From Anaerobacillus arseniciselenatis (GTDB lineage Bacteria > Bacillota > Bacilli > Bacillales > Anaerobacillaceae): a stretch of DNA of 64,000 bases. The DNA lies in contig NZ_MLQQ01000010.1 in assembly GCF_001865995.1 (NCBI RefSeq), positions 62,001-126,000 of the forward strand, given 5' to 3'. Positions 32,921 through 40,574 of this stretch are shown one piece after another (within the stretch, counting starts at the first letter, position 1; each line of letters opens with the position of its first letter). The notes beneath the pieces are model-generated. The model was not told the DNA's origin. It saw only the letters and a program-made list of their open reading frames with translations, and ran no database searches. The translations under genes and the position numbers were made by a program.

Positions 32921-33440
32921 TGGCCAAGACCCCTTTTTCTTCCATTTCATCAATCACCATCTCCGCTATACTTCCTGTTATATAGCCAGTGACTACTGCT
33001 GCTACTAATAAAACTGGTAGATAGTAAAATATCACGATCTGTCCGATAACTAACGAAGCCACAAAAATCTGGGTCGTATTATGAACAACAGCTCCTGCGA
33101 TACTAATCCCTTTAATACTGAACATATGAGAAAACTTTTTGTACATTACCCACATAACGATAGCGCTAAGTATACCACCACTTAAGCTAAATGCTAACGT
33201 CAGAACACCTCTTGTCAAGACAGCAACAACGATACAGCGAATAAGTACAATGTTAATTACACTTCTAAAGCTTAAGAAAATGATCGCAAGAAGTGTAATG
33301 ATATTGGCTAGTCCTAGTTTCACCCCAGGAATTGGTAATGGAATGAAAACAAAAAATTCAAGTAGTGAAATTAAAATTGCATTTGTAACGAGAATAATAA
33401 TAATACCTTGTTTTTTATATTTGCTCATCTGTTTGCTCAT
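32913..33440 (-). CDS. EetB-like Gx transporter family membrane protein
   Basis: The 175-residue, five- to six-helix protein (IPLPIPGVKLGLANIITLLAIIFLS, LSGGILSAIVMWVMY, IAGAVVHNTTQIFVASLVI) belongs to the Gx transporter family, often misnamed heptaprenyl diphosphate synthase component I. It is the EetB type found in flavin-based extracellular electron transfer loci of Listeria, Enterococcus and lactobacilli. It follows the NusG-domain-II protein by 69 nt and overlaps the EcfT-like gene. The likely role is to pass electrons across or along the membrane together with EetA. Confidence 0.75.
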   Translation of the reverse strand: MSKQMSKYKKQGIIIILVTNAILISLLEFFVFIPLPIPGVKLGLANIITLLAIIFLSFRSVINIVLIRCIVVAVLTRGVLTLAFSLSGGILSAIVMWVMYKKFSHMFSIKGISIAGAVVHNTTQIFVASLVIGQIVIFYYLPVLLVAAVVTGYITGSIAEMVIDEMEEKGVLANG

Positions 33441-33509
33441 CGCAAAAACCTACCTTTTCGGCTAGTTTCTCATGTGAAATTATTTAGTTCACAATAACTA
33501 TCGTAGTAT

Positions 33510-33887
33510 CTAAGCGATAGACACCACGGTTCTTGAAGGCAGGCACACAGCGATATGTCCTTCTCTTGTCAGCCAGCCAGCATTTACGCATATTTGATCT
33601 GGACATCCTGATCTTAAAAAGCGTACCCTTCCTGCTTCTATTTCGATCGTTACTGGGATGCCTTCCTCAAAATCAATATATTGTTTTTCTGTAACTGCAT
33701 TTAGGTCCACTTCTGTTACCACTTTTCCATCTCTTTCAATTTTCGCGATCAGCGGATCACCTTCTTCTCTTGTAAACCTACTGATCCAATTTGAACTCCC
33801 TGTCCACAAGAACAAGCCTCCAGCAACAGATCCTGTGAAAAGAAGCATAAGAAAATCACCACGTGTCATCTTTTTAGATTTTTTCAC
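33510..33887 (-). CDS. EetA-like NusG domain II protein, membrane-anchored
   Basis: The 125-residue protein has an N-terminal membrane anchor (about 12-30) and a NusG domain II-like fold (about 45-125) with RFLRSGCPDQICVNAGWLTREGHIAVCLP, where three Cys are conserved in this group. Such proteins pair with Gx (EetB) and ApbE genes and are called EetA in EET loci. Translation begins at GTG 33887 behind GGGGGGA. It lies between the ApbE and EetB-like genes. Confidence 0.75.
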   Translation of the reverse strand: MKKSKKMTRGDFLMLLFTGSVAGGLFLWTGSSNWISRFTREEGDPLIAKIERDGKVVTEVDLNAVTEKQYIDFEEGIPVTIEIEAGRVRFLRSGCPDQICVNAGWLTREGHIAVCLPSRTVVSIA

Positions 33888-33977
33888 GACAGTCCCCCCT
33901 TAACTGTATTCAATAACTCTATTAATAAATAAAGGAAAATAAACACTACCAATTATTCCTATAAAAAAGAAACCTCT

Positions 33978-35045
33978 TTATCTGTGAAATCTACTTTCCA
34001 TACCTTCTGTTGACCTTACCGTTCCATCCTCCATTACCCAGAGTGCTTCGATACCGTCGAGGCTATCAACAAGAGCTCTCCCTTCTTCATATGGCAATAA
34101 AAACAGCTCAGTAGTTAAATATTCTGCCACACTTGCATCATTAGCTAAAACCGTGACTCCGCGGTGATAATTTCCAGGCATTAAAGTGTCAGGATCAATA
34201 AGATGATGTGCACGAATACCATCAATCATTACAAACCGCTCATAATCACCACTTGTATCTATTGATTGATTTTTAAGCATCACACTTTCTAATATAGCTG
34301 TATCATCAACAACGTACGGTTTATCTGGGTTTTGAATTCCGACTATCCAGTAGTCCCTATCTTGCTCTTTTGGTGGCCCTAAAACCTTCCAGTTTCCACC
34401 TGATATAATAACCCCTGAAGTAAAACCTTTTTCTTTTAGATCATTACCAACAATATCAGCAGCAAAGCCTTTAGCTATTGCGCCAAAATCTAAACTCATA
34501 TTCTCATCTGCTAAAAACACAGTGCTCGCTTCTTGATCAATGATGATGTCATCAATATTTCCATGCAATGAGGCTGTTTGTAAACGTTCCATAGCAGGAA
34601 GTTTCGCTAATTCGGGATTCTCAAATGCCTCTGACATCGTTTCGTCCCAAATTCCGATTAAGTTTCCAAGCGCGATGTTCATTTTACCGTGAGTACGTTC
34701 ATGCCATTCTTTTGAAAATAAAATAATATCTATTATTTCCTGTTCCACCTCAACAGGCTTGATACCTGCATTGTTATTTATCGTTTTTAAATTATTAATA
34801 CCTTCGTATTCATTAAACTTGTCGTATAACTTATGAAACTTTTGAAACCGCTCATAAACTTCTTCCACATACTCATTAAACTCTTCTTCTGAACTCGTAT
34901 ATCCTATTACTTGTACAACCGTATCAAATATATCTAGAAAATTTGCTGAATACCTCTGATATTCCTGCTTTTCCACCGTTTCAGAACTACACGCTGTTAT
35001 TAGTAACAGCAAAACTAAAATCATTGCCACAATCACTTTTTTCAT
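33978..35045 (-). CDS. ApbE-family FAD:protein FMN transferase, lipoprotein (FmnB-like)
   Basis: The 355-residue protein has a lipoprotein signal (LLLLITAC, Cys about 19) and the ApbE domain: MSLDFGAIAKGFAAD near 200, GVIISGGNWKVLG, and RAHHLIDPDTLMPG near 280. ApbE enzymes transfer FMN from FAD to Thr/Ser of exported proteins outside the membrane; FmnB of Listeria flavinylates PplA. A matching substrate with three motif copies is encoded 2 kb downstream on the same strand. It heads the minus-strand locus, preceded by AAAAGGGGG. Confidence 0.9.
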   Translation of the reverse strand: MKKVIVAMILVLLLLITACSSETVEKQEYQRYSANFLDIFDTVVQVIGYTSSEEEFNEYVEEVYERFQKFHKLYDKFNEYEGINNLKTINNNAGIKPVEVEQEIIDIILFSKEWHERTHGKMNIALGNLIGIWDETMSEAFENPELAKLPAMERLQTASLHGNIDDIIIDQEASTVFLADENMSLDFGAIAKGFAADIVGNDLKEKGFTSGVIISGGNWKVLGPPKEQDRDYWIVGIQNPDKPYVVDDTAILESVMLKNQSIDTSGDYERFVMIDGIRAHHLIDPDTLMPGNYHRGVTVLANDASVAEYLTTELFLLPYEEGRALVDSLDGIEALWVMEDGTVRSTEGMESRFHR

Positions 35046-35522
35046 AATATATCCCCCTTTTCAAATACGTTATGTGCATTTCATTGGAGTTTCTCTCTAT
35101 CTACTCCAACCTAAAGCACTATCTTCAAAATCTAATATGTTTACATTTAACGTATATTGTACTAAAAATCTTAATTATAGTTTTTAGTATTGTTATTCTG
35201 TTAGTTAATATTAACATACACATGTCAAGTTTCTTTTTGACGGTACTGACAGTTTTGTGTCACATTTTTAAGAAACAATAACTCAATATAGCTTTATCAG
35301 ACTAAAAGAAGGACCAATACTTTAAAATGATTTACTGACCTATCATGTACGTTAATATTAATTTGTTAAGATATAGTTGGTTTACTTTGTATTTTTTGTG
35401 AACTGTACAATAGACTAGTTCATGGTTAAAAAAACTGCTACTACTGTAGAACAAAAAATTCCCCCCAATTATTAGTCTGAGGGAAAATAAATACACTTTA
35501 TGATTCAATAGACGACTACTAG
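35046..35522. other. Gene-free region between CLC and apbE-like genes
   Basis: About 480 nt of AT-rich DNA upstream of the electron-transfer locus. It should hold that locus's promoter. I see no credible gene or clear operator; an open frame of 69 codons on the plus strand lacks a ribosome site. Confidence 0.4.
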
Positions 35523-36836
35523 TTAATCTCGCTTTTTCTTCTTTTCTATAGTACCAATAGATTCTCCGTTAACTGTATTGTATAATCTGCTTTTCGGTTC
35601 AAATACCGTTTGAGAGGGCCAAAGTCCGTGGTGGCCTGAAAAAATATAACTTATTAGACATGCCACAAAAAAGTATTCCATTCCTTTTCCTTCAAACATT
35701 TCAACACTTAAAAGGAAGGCTGCTATCGGAGTATTTGCACCGCCACAAAATGCAGCGACCATACCTAACCCAGCAAGGAATGACATCGGTAAATCAATGA
35801 TCCCTGATAAAGCATTTCCTAAAGTTGCCCCCATGAAAAATAGTGGAATCGCTTCTCCACCTACAAAACCGCTCCCCAATGTAACTGCTGTAAAAATTAA
35901 CTTCGCTAAAAATGCAAAGGGTGGAACATCTTCTTTAAACGATTGTTCAAGCATGTCTAAACCACGCCCGTTGTAGTCTTGTGAACCTACGATTAGGGTT
36001 AAAATGATGATAATGCATCCTCCGACAAAGGCTCTCTTCATATGGTTTTTCTTGAAGTATTTCTCAGAAACGTTTTGTATACCATGCCTTAATTGGCAAT
36101 ATAAAACACTGATAAGGCTAAAAATAATAGACATAAAAATAACTTTTGAGAATGACATGATTGATAGTTCTGGAACAGACTGTATAATAAAGGTTTCATG
36201 TTCCACTCCCCATACTCCCTCGGTTACGTAATGCCCAACGAAACTTGCTACAAGGCAGGAGACAAATGCTTCGTATTTCAATTTCCCGATAGCCACCATT
36301 TCCATACCAAAAATAGCTCCTGTAATCGGAGTACCAAAAGCAGCTCCAAATCCAGCACTTATTCCACTCATCAGCAAAATTTTTGTATCAAGTATGTTTA
36401 CTTTATAATACTGATTTACGACTTCAGCAACACTTCCCCCCATTTGTATCGCAGCACCTTCACGTCCTGTTGACCCACCTAATAAGACTGTAATAAATGT
36501 CCCCAAATAGACGAAAGGACCCATTCTTCGTAGCACCTTAGCTATTCCATGGACTCCTTCTATAACGAGATTATTCCCTTTAGTAATATCATTTCCACCA
36601 CTTTTGCCAAAGTTCATATATATGTAGCCTATAACTATTCCTCCTAAAGGAAGAAAAAAAATAAGCCAAGAGTTTTTATCTCTAATTTCATTTCCAAGAA
36701 AATCGTTCGTTGTTAAAAGTAAAGCTGTCGTAGAACCAATAATTACACCAATAATCCCACCCCAAAACATCCATTTAAACAGGGTTGAAAAAAATATTTT
36801 ATACTTTAGTTTTGTATTCATGCTGTTCGTCCTCAT
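35523..36836 (-). CDS. CLC-family chloride channel/transporter
   Basis: The 437-residue membrane protein has the CLC selectivity motifs: GGSTGREGAAIQMG with the gating Glu (about 120), GAAFGTPITGAIFGMEM, and GSGFVGGEAIPLFFMGATLG in the second half. It could be a chloride/proton exchanger or fluoride-type exchanger; the GREGA gate Glu favours a coupled exchanger. No C-terminal CBS domains are present. It stands alone, upstream of the degenerate stretch. Confidence 0.85.
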   Translation of the reverse strand: MRTNSMNTKLKYKIFFSTLFKWMFWGGIIGVIIGSTTALLLTTNDFLGNEIRDKNSWLIFFLPLGGIVIGYIYMNFGKSGGNDITKGNNLVIEGVHGIAKVLRRMGPFVYLGTFITVLLGGSTGREGAAIQMGGSVAEVVNQYYKVNILDTKILLMSGISAGFGAAFGTPITGAIFGMEMVAIGKLKYEAFVSCLVASFVGHYVTEGVWGVEHETFIIQSVPELSIMSFSKVIFMSIIFSLISVLYCQLRHGIQNVSEKYFKKNHMKRAFVGGCIIIILTLIVGSQDYNGRGLDMLEQSFKEDVPPFAFLAKLIFTAVTLGSGFVGGEAIPLFFMGATLGNALSGIIDLPMSFLAGLGMVAAFCGGANTPIAAFLLSVEMFEGKGMEYFFVACLISYIFSGHHGLWPSQTVFEPKSRLYNTVNGESIGTIEKKKKRD

Positions 36837-37736
36837 TTCAAATGTTCTGGTTGGGCTTGTAAATGTTTGTTTTCAACTTCCATAAATAAATTATCGATTA
36901 CCTTTGATTAGGTAACTGATGTTGATATAGATAAAGTGGTGAACCAATCGAAATCATCATGGTCGCATGGGTCACTGTAGTTTTATCTGGACTTCTGTCG
37001 TGCCAACAGAATTTAAGTACCCCACCAACAATTTTGAGAATACCTTTCTAATCCAAATGCAACCCAAATCGCTCTCCTCGTTAAAAACCATATATATATG
37101 TTTTTTTAAAACAAAAAAAATTATTCAACAAAGAGGGTGTCCCAAAAGCCTAGCTTTTGGTGACACCCTCCCTCGTCATATTATTAAAGATATTAAGATT
37201 ACGTTACGCAAAAATTACATAAGATGCACTCTTTTTTAGGTTCACATCATCATATTCATTAGTCATTTGTCATTCCACTTGTACTTCGAAAATGTGTATT
37301 TACCTATAGAACTGCTCTTTCATTATATTTAGAAAATTGCTTTAAAAGCTGCCAAGCTATTTTAACTTTATCAACGGCAACACACTCAACGTGTGTTATC
37401 ATTTACACTTGATACATTTTCGCTAAAGTTTGAATTTCGCGAGAAGGTGGCCTCGACTATTGAAGCATACTCAAATGGGTATTTATTCGCAGCTACAGTT
37501 TGGAGCATTACAGAGAATCATCAAAATATTAAAACCTCTATTTTCATTGCGATTGGTTTGATAAAAATCGTTATTAATTTCTACTTAAAATATACCCAGA
37601 ATTCGGCTCATAAATTATATTATTTATTCTGTTAAAGCACCCGATCGTACAGGCAACCTCCCTTTTATTGATTACTGATTTCGGAGTTATTATTTAATAT
37701 TACTGGAATAAGTTTCTTCGCCAGTAAGATACTATT
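36837..37736. other. Degenerate intergenic region
   Basis: No gene with a ribosome site is visible in 900 nt. It contains copy 1 of the 85-bp element at 37131-37216. An 80-codon open frame at 37393 (plus) with some hydrophobic stretches has no ribosome site and no recognised homology. Confidence 0.4.
37131..37216 (+). repeat. 85-bp repeat, copy 1 (GAGGGTGTCCCAAAAG hairpin)
   Basis: GAGGGTGTCCCAAAAG...CTTTTGGTGACACCCTC hairpin followed by GTCATATTATTAAAGATAT and GTTACGCAAAAATTA. About 90% identical to 40437-40519. Confidence 0.75.
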
Positions 37737-37763
37737 GTTTAGTGTTATTATTTAACACTAAAC
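37737..37763 (+). promoter_or_regulatory. 11-bp inverted repeat before small ORF
   Basis: GTTTAGTGTTA and TAACACTAAAC around TTATT, ending 7 nt before the GGAGGG ribosome site. It could be an operator or a leader hairpin. Confidence 0.45.
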
Positions 37764-37783
37764 TCAATGTGGAGGGATGTACT

Positions 37784-37903
37784 TTGGATATTCTTTTTAG
37801 TTTATTCACTGGTTTAATTACTGCAGGAGTTAGAGTAGCATTCTTCTTTAACAATATCATATTCAGATTAAATACGATGTTAAGGATGAAATCTCTAAAT
37901 TAA
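37784..37903 (+). CDS. 39-residue hydrophobic small protein
   Basis: TTG 37784 is preceded by GGAGGG at 8 nt spacing and opens a 39-codon frame: MDILFSLFTGLITAGVRVAF... ending RMKSLN. One membrane helix is likely (about 3-25) with a basic C-terminal end. It is framed by an 11-bp inverted repeat upstream and a terminator downstream, a self-contained unit. It is not similar to any toxin or leader family I can name. Confidence 0.45.
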   Translation: MDILFSLFTGLITAGVRVAFFFNNIIFRLNTMLRMKSLN

Positions 37904-37947
37904 ATTATTGAATATCCATGAAGTATTACCTGTTTACATTGTTTACG

Positions 37948-37982
37948 AAAAAGGTAAGCAAAGTATTTTGCTTGCCTTTTTT
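37948..37982 (+). terminator. Terminator after 39-residue gene
   Basis: AAGGTAAGCAAA and TTTGCTTGCCTT with one mismatch, then TTTT. Confidence 0.75.
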
Positions 37983-38104
37983 AGTTAATACACCATCCAT
38001 ACTTATATATAAAATTCTTAAGGATTCAAACTTTACGGTATCCTCTATATAAAAAATTTATAATTCCATCAAAATTAGTAAAATATACTTTATGAGGTGA
38101 TTTT

Positions 38105-39109
38105 ATGGATAGAGAGAACTTAAAGCTCACGTCTGCTGAAATAGGGACTTTGTGGGGAGAGTATGTTAATGGTACAGCAGTTGATATTATAAACAAATAT
38201 ATGTTATCCATTATCGAAGATGAAGAAATAAGAACACTTTTTGAGGATGCGATAAGTACATTTGCTAAACAGAAAAAACAGATAACTAATTTTATTGAAA
38301 ACGAGGGATTTCCTGTACCAGTTGGCTTTACTGATTCAGACCTTAACAAAGGGACAAAAAGATTGTTTTCTGATATTCTTTGTTTACACTATTTACACGT
38401 TATGACGTTACATGGTTTATTGGGACACATGACATCACTTAGTACCTCTGTAAGAAAGGATTTGAGATATTTTTATGATTCGTGCGATAATGACGGAAAA
38501 AGATTGTATCATCAAACAGTAGAATTACTGTTAGAAAAGGGACACTTTCAAAGAGACCCTTACTTTTATCCTGAAGCAACTCCTGAATTTATTTCAGGTC
38601 AACAATTTTTAGATGGCTACTTTGGGGACAAACGACCTTTAGCTGCAACTGAAATTATTAGCCTTTCGTTTAATTTGAAAAAGAAGATATTGGAGAAAAC
38701 TCTTTCTATTGCATTTAGTCAAGTTGCTCAATCTAAAGAAGTAAGAAAATTTTTGGAATCATCGCAAAAAAACTCAGATAACCAAATTCAAGCACTTAGT
38801 AATATATTAAAGAAAGATAATTTGCCTGTACCAATGTCTTGGGAATCCGAAATCACAACTTCTCAGGATTCTCCTTTTTCAGATAAGTTAATGTTGTATC
38901 ATATTGGATTTCTAATGCAAACCGCACAAGCTTATCATGGAACAGGACTTGCTTCCGCAATGCGAACAGACCTTGTAGTAACATATGAAAAGATTATATT
39001 GAAAAACTTGATGGTGACAAAAGAATGGTTCAATATAATGACGCAGTATAAGTGGTTAGAGGAGCCACCGCTTGCACCAAATAGAAAAAACCTTGCAAAA
39101 GACAAATAA
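38105..39109 (+). CDS. DUF3231 family protein, copy 1
   Basis: The 334-residue, largely helical protein has two similar halves, each with a ferritin-like four-helix bundle pattern: LTSAEIGTLWGEYVNGTA at the start and PFSDKLMLYHIGFLMQTAQAYHGTGLASAMRTDL (by region) in the second. DUF3231 proteins are common in spore-forming bacilli and are sometimes linked to spore coat; function is not established. GAGGTGAT lies 6 nt before the ATG. A paralogue lies at 61162-62172. Confidence 0.8.
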   Translation: MDRENLKLTSAEIGTLWGEYVNGTAVDIINKYMLSIIEDEEIRTLFEDAISTFAKQKKQITNFIENEGFPVPVGFTDSDLNKGTKRLFSDILCLHYLHVMTLHGLLGHMTSLSTSVRKDLRYFYDSCDNDGKRLYHQTVELLLEKGHFQRDPYFYPEATPEFISGQQFLDGYFGDKRPLAATEIISLSFNLKKKILEKTLSIAFSQVAQSKEVRKFLESSQKNSDNQIQALSNILKKDNLPVPMSWESEITTSQDSPFSDKLMLYHIGFLMQTAQAYHGTGLASAMRTDLVVTYEKIILKNLMVTKEWFNIMTQYKWLEEPPLAPNRKNLAKDK

Positions 39110-39120
39110 TAAACAAATTA

Positions 39121-39150
39121 GCACCTCTCTTAATGGAGGTGTTTTATTTC
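39121..39150 (+). terminator. Terminator of DUF3231 copy 1
   Basis: GCACCTC ... GGAGGTG followed by TTTTATTT, 12 nt after the stop. Confidence 0.65.
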
Positions 39151-39345
39151 TGACCAAAAGTTCTAACTCAACAAAACCGCTTATTAGCATAGTAACTACT
39201 GCATCACAAGTATGTATAAATATTAAAATCTATACAGCTTTTATTTATGTAATGATTCCAAAAAAATTACTTAACGTACTACAGAAACAATAGTAAATAG
39301 TGACAAAAACAGTTCCATATTACTTATGAAAAACTCTTACCAGAA

Positions 39346-39705
39346 ATGAACCAAATGTTGTTCCCAACTATTATTGTGCTGGAATTAGATATTGAAAAAC
39401 TAAGACGTTTAAATGGGCAAGAGTTTGAAAATCCTTCTACACTATGGGCCAACTTTGTTTATAATTGTAGAAGAATTGGTAAACGTGGCTTTCTATATCA
39501 TCAGGATGATTATGTTTGTGGTCCACTGGCAGACGGAAAGATTGTACCGCTTTTAAAGCGGCTAGAAAGTCAGAGAATCAGTTTTGAACAATTTCATAAA
39601 GGTATAATGCCCTATACAGAAATCAGTAACCAACTATCACTAAACACATTACAAGCAATAAAATGTATTAAACACATGGAGGTGAAACGCATTGACATTA
39701 AATAA
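39346..39705 (+). CDS. Hypothetical protein, possibly truncated at its start
   Basis: The 119-residue frame starts abruptly, with homologous-looking coding sense continuing upstream to a TGA at 39301 (reading QFHITYEKLLPE) and no ribosome site at the ATG. The next gene's ribosome site lies within its 3' end, and the two overlap by 14 nt. I do not recognise the family. It may be a 5'-truncated gene in this fragment-rich stretch. Confidence 0.4.
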   Translation: MNQMLFPTIIVLELDIEKLRRLNGQEFENPSTLWANFVYNCRRIGKRGFLYHQDDYVCGPLADGKIVPLLKRLESQRISFEQFHKGIMPYTEISNQLSLNTLQAIKCIKHMEVKRIDIK

Positions 39706-39922
39706 ATATAACTTCGATGAAATGGACATGGAATTCATTTTAGATGTTCAATTTGAATTAGAAAAACATTTTGGAAAAGATGCATCTACCATTTTAGTTC
39801 AGTCGGATTTCTTAAAGAGGCTAGCAGATGATCCAATGTATGTTCACCATTATGATGAAACTTATTGGGCGGACCGAATTCGGGCACTTCATGAAAAAAA
39901 ATCTAGCAGTACGGTAAACTAG
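39692..39922 (+). CDS. Small acidic hypothetical protein
   Basis: The 76-residue product starts at TTG 39692 behind GGAGGTG (8 nt) and overlaps the preceding gene, so translation is coupled. It is hydrophilic and rich in Asp/Glu and aromatic residues (DDPMYVHHYDETYWADRI). No family is recognised. A good terminator follows. Confidence 0.55.
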   Translation: MTLNKYNFDEMDMEFILDVQFELEKHFGKDASTILVQSDFLKRLADDPMYVHHYDETYWADRIRALHEKKSSSTVN

Positions 39923-39967
39923 GAAGAAGTAGCTAATTTAGCGATTAGTTACTCCTTCCTTTTTTTA
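39920..39967 (+). terminator. Terminator after 39692 gene
   Basis: AGGAAGAAGTAGCTAAT pairs imperfectly with ATTAGTTACTCCTTCCT, followed by TTTTTT. Confidence 0.75.
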
Positions 39968-40135
39968 TAAGATCCGCAACTTGCAAATCTGGAAAAGAAG
40001 CAATTTCCTCGCGGCCATTCATTTCATATCCCATACCGTTCTTTACAATCATTATAATATCATACACAATAATAGTATGTGACTAGCAATTTATTATTTA
40101 ACTCATCGTGCCCTTAAACTAATGATGCGTTTATT

Positions 40136-40180
40136 AAAAAACTACTCGCGGAGCCCTTGATTTTCCACGCGTAGTTTTTT
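40136..40180. terminator. Hairpin with A/T flanks
   Basis: AAAAAACTAC-T-CGCG and CGCGTAGTTTTTT form a bidirectional terminator-like hairpin upstream of the PhoU-like fragment; no intact gene ends there. Confidence 0.5.
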
Positions 40181-40205
40181 ATGCTGAGTATTAATATAGA
40201 TAATA

Positions 40206-40427
40206 ATGTTGTGCTCGGAAGATATCGAAGAAGCAAGAGCTGTGCTTGAAAAAGAAGAGAAAATCGATAGAATGGAACGCACACTTCGTAAGAAACATAT
40301 TATCCGCCTAAATGAAAAAAAATGTACAGGACAAGCTGGGATTGTCTATGTCGATATCGTAAGTAACCTTGAGCGTATTGGTGACCATGCGGTGAACATT
40401 GCCGAAGAGGTTATCGGAGAAGAATAA
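40206..40427 (+). pseudogene. C-terminal remnant of Na/Pi cotransporter (PhoU-like domain)
   Basis: This 73-codon frame encodes EEARAVLEKEEKIDRMERTLRKKHIIRL (by region) and IVYVDIVSNLERIGDHAVNIAEEV, which match the C-terminal PhoU-like domain of Na/phosphate cotransporters (YjbB/NptA type) and PhoU itself. The membrane part and most of the first PhoU helix bundle are missing and there is no ribosome site. It is directly followed by copy 2 of the 85-bp element, which may mark the deletion end. Confidence 0.75.
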
Positions 40428-40436
40428 GGAATAAAA

Positions 40437-40519
40437 AAGAGGGTGTCCCAAAAGTCTAGCTTTTGGTGACACCCTCGTCATATTATTAAAGATATAAAGA
40501 TTGCGTTACGCAAAAATTA
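40437..40519 (+). repeat. 85-bp repeat, copy 2
   Basis: Near-identical to 37131-37216, including the GAGGGTGTCCCAAAAG hairpin and the GTTACGCAAAAATTA tail. It also sits just downstream of the allophanate hydrolase gene on the minus strand and may serve as its terminator. Confidence 0.75.
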
Positions 40520-40574
40520 GATTTTTTCTAACCCTAGTAGGTTCATTTTGATTCTACCATTCTTACTTTTCTTC

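Noticed and set aside
35072..35281. 69-codon plus-strand hydrophobic frame
   Set aside because: AT-rich intergenic DNA gives such frames by chance; there is no ribosome site.
37393..37635. 80-codon plus-strand frame with hydrophobic segments
   Set aside because: No ribosome site and no recognised family; possibly an old remnant, but not supported.
39945..40052. 35-codon minus-strand frame (MIVKNGMGYEMNGREE...)
   Set aside because: Its composition looks protein-like and it may be the end of a lost gene, but it has no ribosome site, overlaps a terminator and matches nothing I can name.
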